From assembly GCA_002402315.1 (NCBI GenBank), contig DHFP01000148.1, forward strand, positions 1-5,441: a DNA stretch of 5,441 bases, given 5' to 3'. This document shows, piece by piece, positions 4,938-5,441 of the stretch; positions within the stretch are counted from its first letter, which is position 1; every line of letters starts with the position of its first letter. A program made the translations under genes and the position numbers. Source of the stretch: Clostridiales bacterium UBA4821 (GTDB lineage Bacteria > Bacillota > Clostridia > Acetivibrionales > UBA4821). The notes beneath the pieces were generated by a model. The model searched no databases, had not been told where the DNA came from, and worked only from the letters and a program-made list of their open reading frames with translations.

Positions 4938-5417
4938 ATGAGTGAGCATCCAATACAAGGTCTTATGACTACGGCAATGCAGAGCATAAAAGATATGGTA
5001 GATGTAAACACCATTGTAGGAGATGCTGTTCAATCTCCTGATGGTACTGTGATTATTCCTATATCAAAGGTTACATTTGGTTTTGCAGCCGGCGGAAGTG
5101 AATTTAAAGGTAATATTGAAGAGAATGAAGAGGAATCTCAAGATAACAATAAGGAAGGCCGAACTGCAAGAATGCCTTTCGGAGGAGGCAGCGGAGCTGG
5201 GGTAAGTATTTACCCTATAGCATTCCTGGTTGTAAATAAAGAGAACATAAGACTATTGCCTGTTAATTTCAATTCTTCACTGGATAAAGTGCTTGACTTT
5301 ATTCCTGAGGTTCTGGAGAAGCTTAACGAGACAATTAGAAGAAAGATATCGGTGAAAAAGGAGACAAGGCAAGGAGAAGATTTAAAGAAGAAGGAAACAG
5401 TGACAGAACAGTTATGA
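4938..5417 (+). CDS. ytfJ: GerW-family sporulation protein YtfJ
   Basis: A 159-residue member of the YtfJ/GerW family made during sporulation. The N-terminal helix (MSEHPIQGLMTTAMQSIKDM, 1-20) is followed by VNTIVGDAV and PDGTVIIPISKVTFGFAAGGSEF (34-56), the family core. An acidic, probably flexible insert (about 59-76) comes next. Then come a glycine-rich turn, PFGGGSGAGVSIYPIAFLVV (80-99), and RLLPVN (105-110). The basic C-terminal tail after about 135 is low in complexity. GerW is linked to spore germination in Bacillus, where it is needed for function of the cortex-lytic enzyme SleB; the molecular action is not known. The ribosome binding site is weak (GGGG, 4925-4928, 9 nt from ATG) and overlaps the DUF2953 gene end, so translation may depend on coupling. 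It is expected to share the sigma-F promoter at 4180-4209. Confidence 0.95.
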   Translation: MSEHPIQGLMTTAMQSIKDMVDVNTIVGDAVQSPDGTVIIPISKVTFGFAAGGSEFKGNIEENEEESQDNNKEGRTARMPFGGGSGAGVSIYPIAFLVVNKENIRLLPVNFNSSLDKVLDFIPEVLEKLNETIRRKISVKKETRQGEDLKKKETVTEQL

Positions 5418-5427
5418 TAGTAAAGTC

Positions 5428-5441
5428 AGGGACGGTTCTTT
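5428..5441. repeat. Left arm of another REP-like palindrome, cut by the window end
   Basis: AGGGACGGTTCTTT reads on the minus strand as AAAGAACCGTCCCT, which lines up with AAGGAACGTCCCC (1724-1736) and AAGGAATGTCCCC (31-43). It starts 10 bp after the ytfJ stop. The expected GTCCC right arm would lie just past position 5441. A terminator stem is the alternative reading. Confidence 0.5.

Overview
The window reads as chromosomal DNA of an AT-rich, low-GC, Gram-positive, spore-forming Firmicute, most likely a clostridium. The main evidence is the gene order M50 protease - trpS - scpA - scpB - DUF2953 - ytfJ, a sporulation protein of the YtfJ/GerW family, strong GGAGG-type ribosome binding sites, and all genes lying on the + strand. 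The genus cannot be fixed from the sequence alone.

Layout. Positions 1-380 hold no convincing gene. They carry a cluster of short palindromic repeats: a hairpin with an AAGGAATGTCCCC tail (17-43), a GC-rich hairpin (59-77), two 20-bp palindromic units that are exact reverse complements of each other (135-154 and 245-264) around a 90-bp core, and a C-rich degenerate tandem tract (256-296). A promoter with a perfect TATAAT, embedded in a 12-bp palindrome, then leads into a two-gene type II toxin-antitoxin module: a Phd/YefM-like antitoxin (381-629) and a ParE/RelE-like toxin (633-941). Next come a small membrane metalloprotease of the site-2 protease family (1014-1688), another palindromic repeat (1697-1738), and the tight group trpS-scpA-scpB (1769-4080), with gaps of only 15 and 11 bp. 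A hairpin at 4092-4109 closes this group. After a 200-bp spacer with a good match to a forespore sigma-F promoter (4180-4209) comes a DUF2953 membrane protein (4281-4931), followed 6 bp later by ytfJ (4938-5417). The window ends inside what looks like one more palindromic repeat (5428-5441).

How the parts work together. TrpS charges tRNA-Trp, and its C-terminal region has four cysteines spaced like those that bind a [4Fe-4S] cluster in Thermotoga maritima TrpRS. ScpA and ScpB are the kleisin and its partner in the Smc condensin complex that organises and segregates the chromosome. DUF2953 and YtfJ form a separate transcription unit, probably switched on in the forespore. The toxin-antitoxin pair looks like an accessory insertion beside this housekeeping block.

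I see no clearly new multi-gene system. The least explained element is the family of GGGAC/GTCCC palindromes at four places in 5.4 kb. They resemble REP-like elements mobilised in trans, and no transposase gene is present here. Three starts were moved downstream from the longest open frame (to 1014, 1769 and 4281) because of ribosome binding site position and family alignment.
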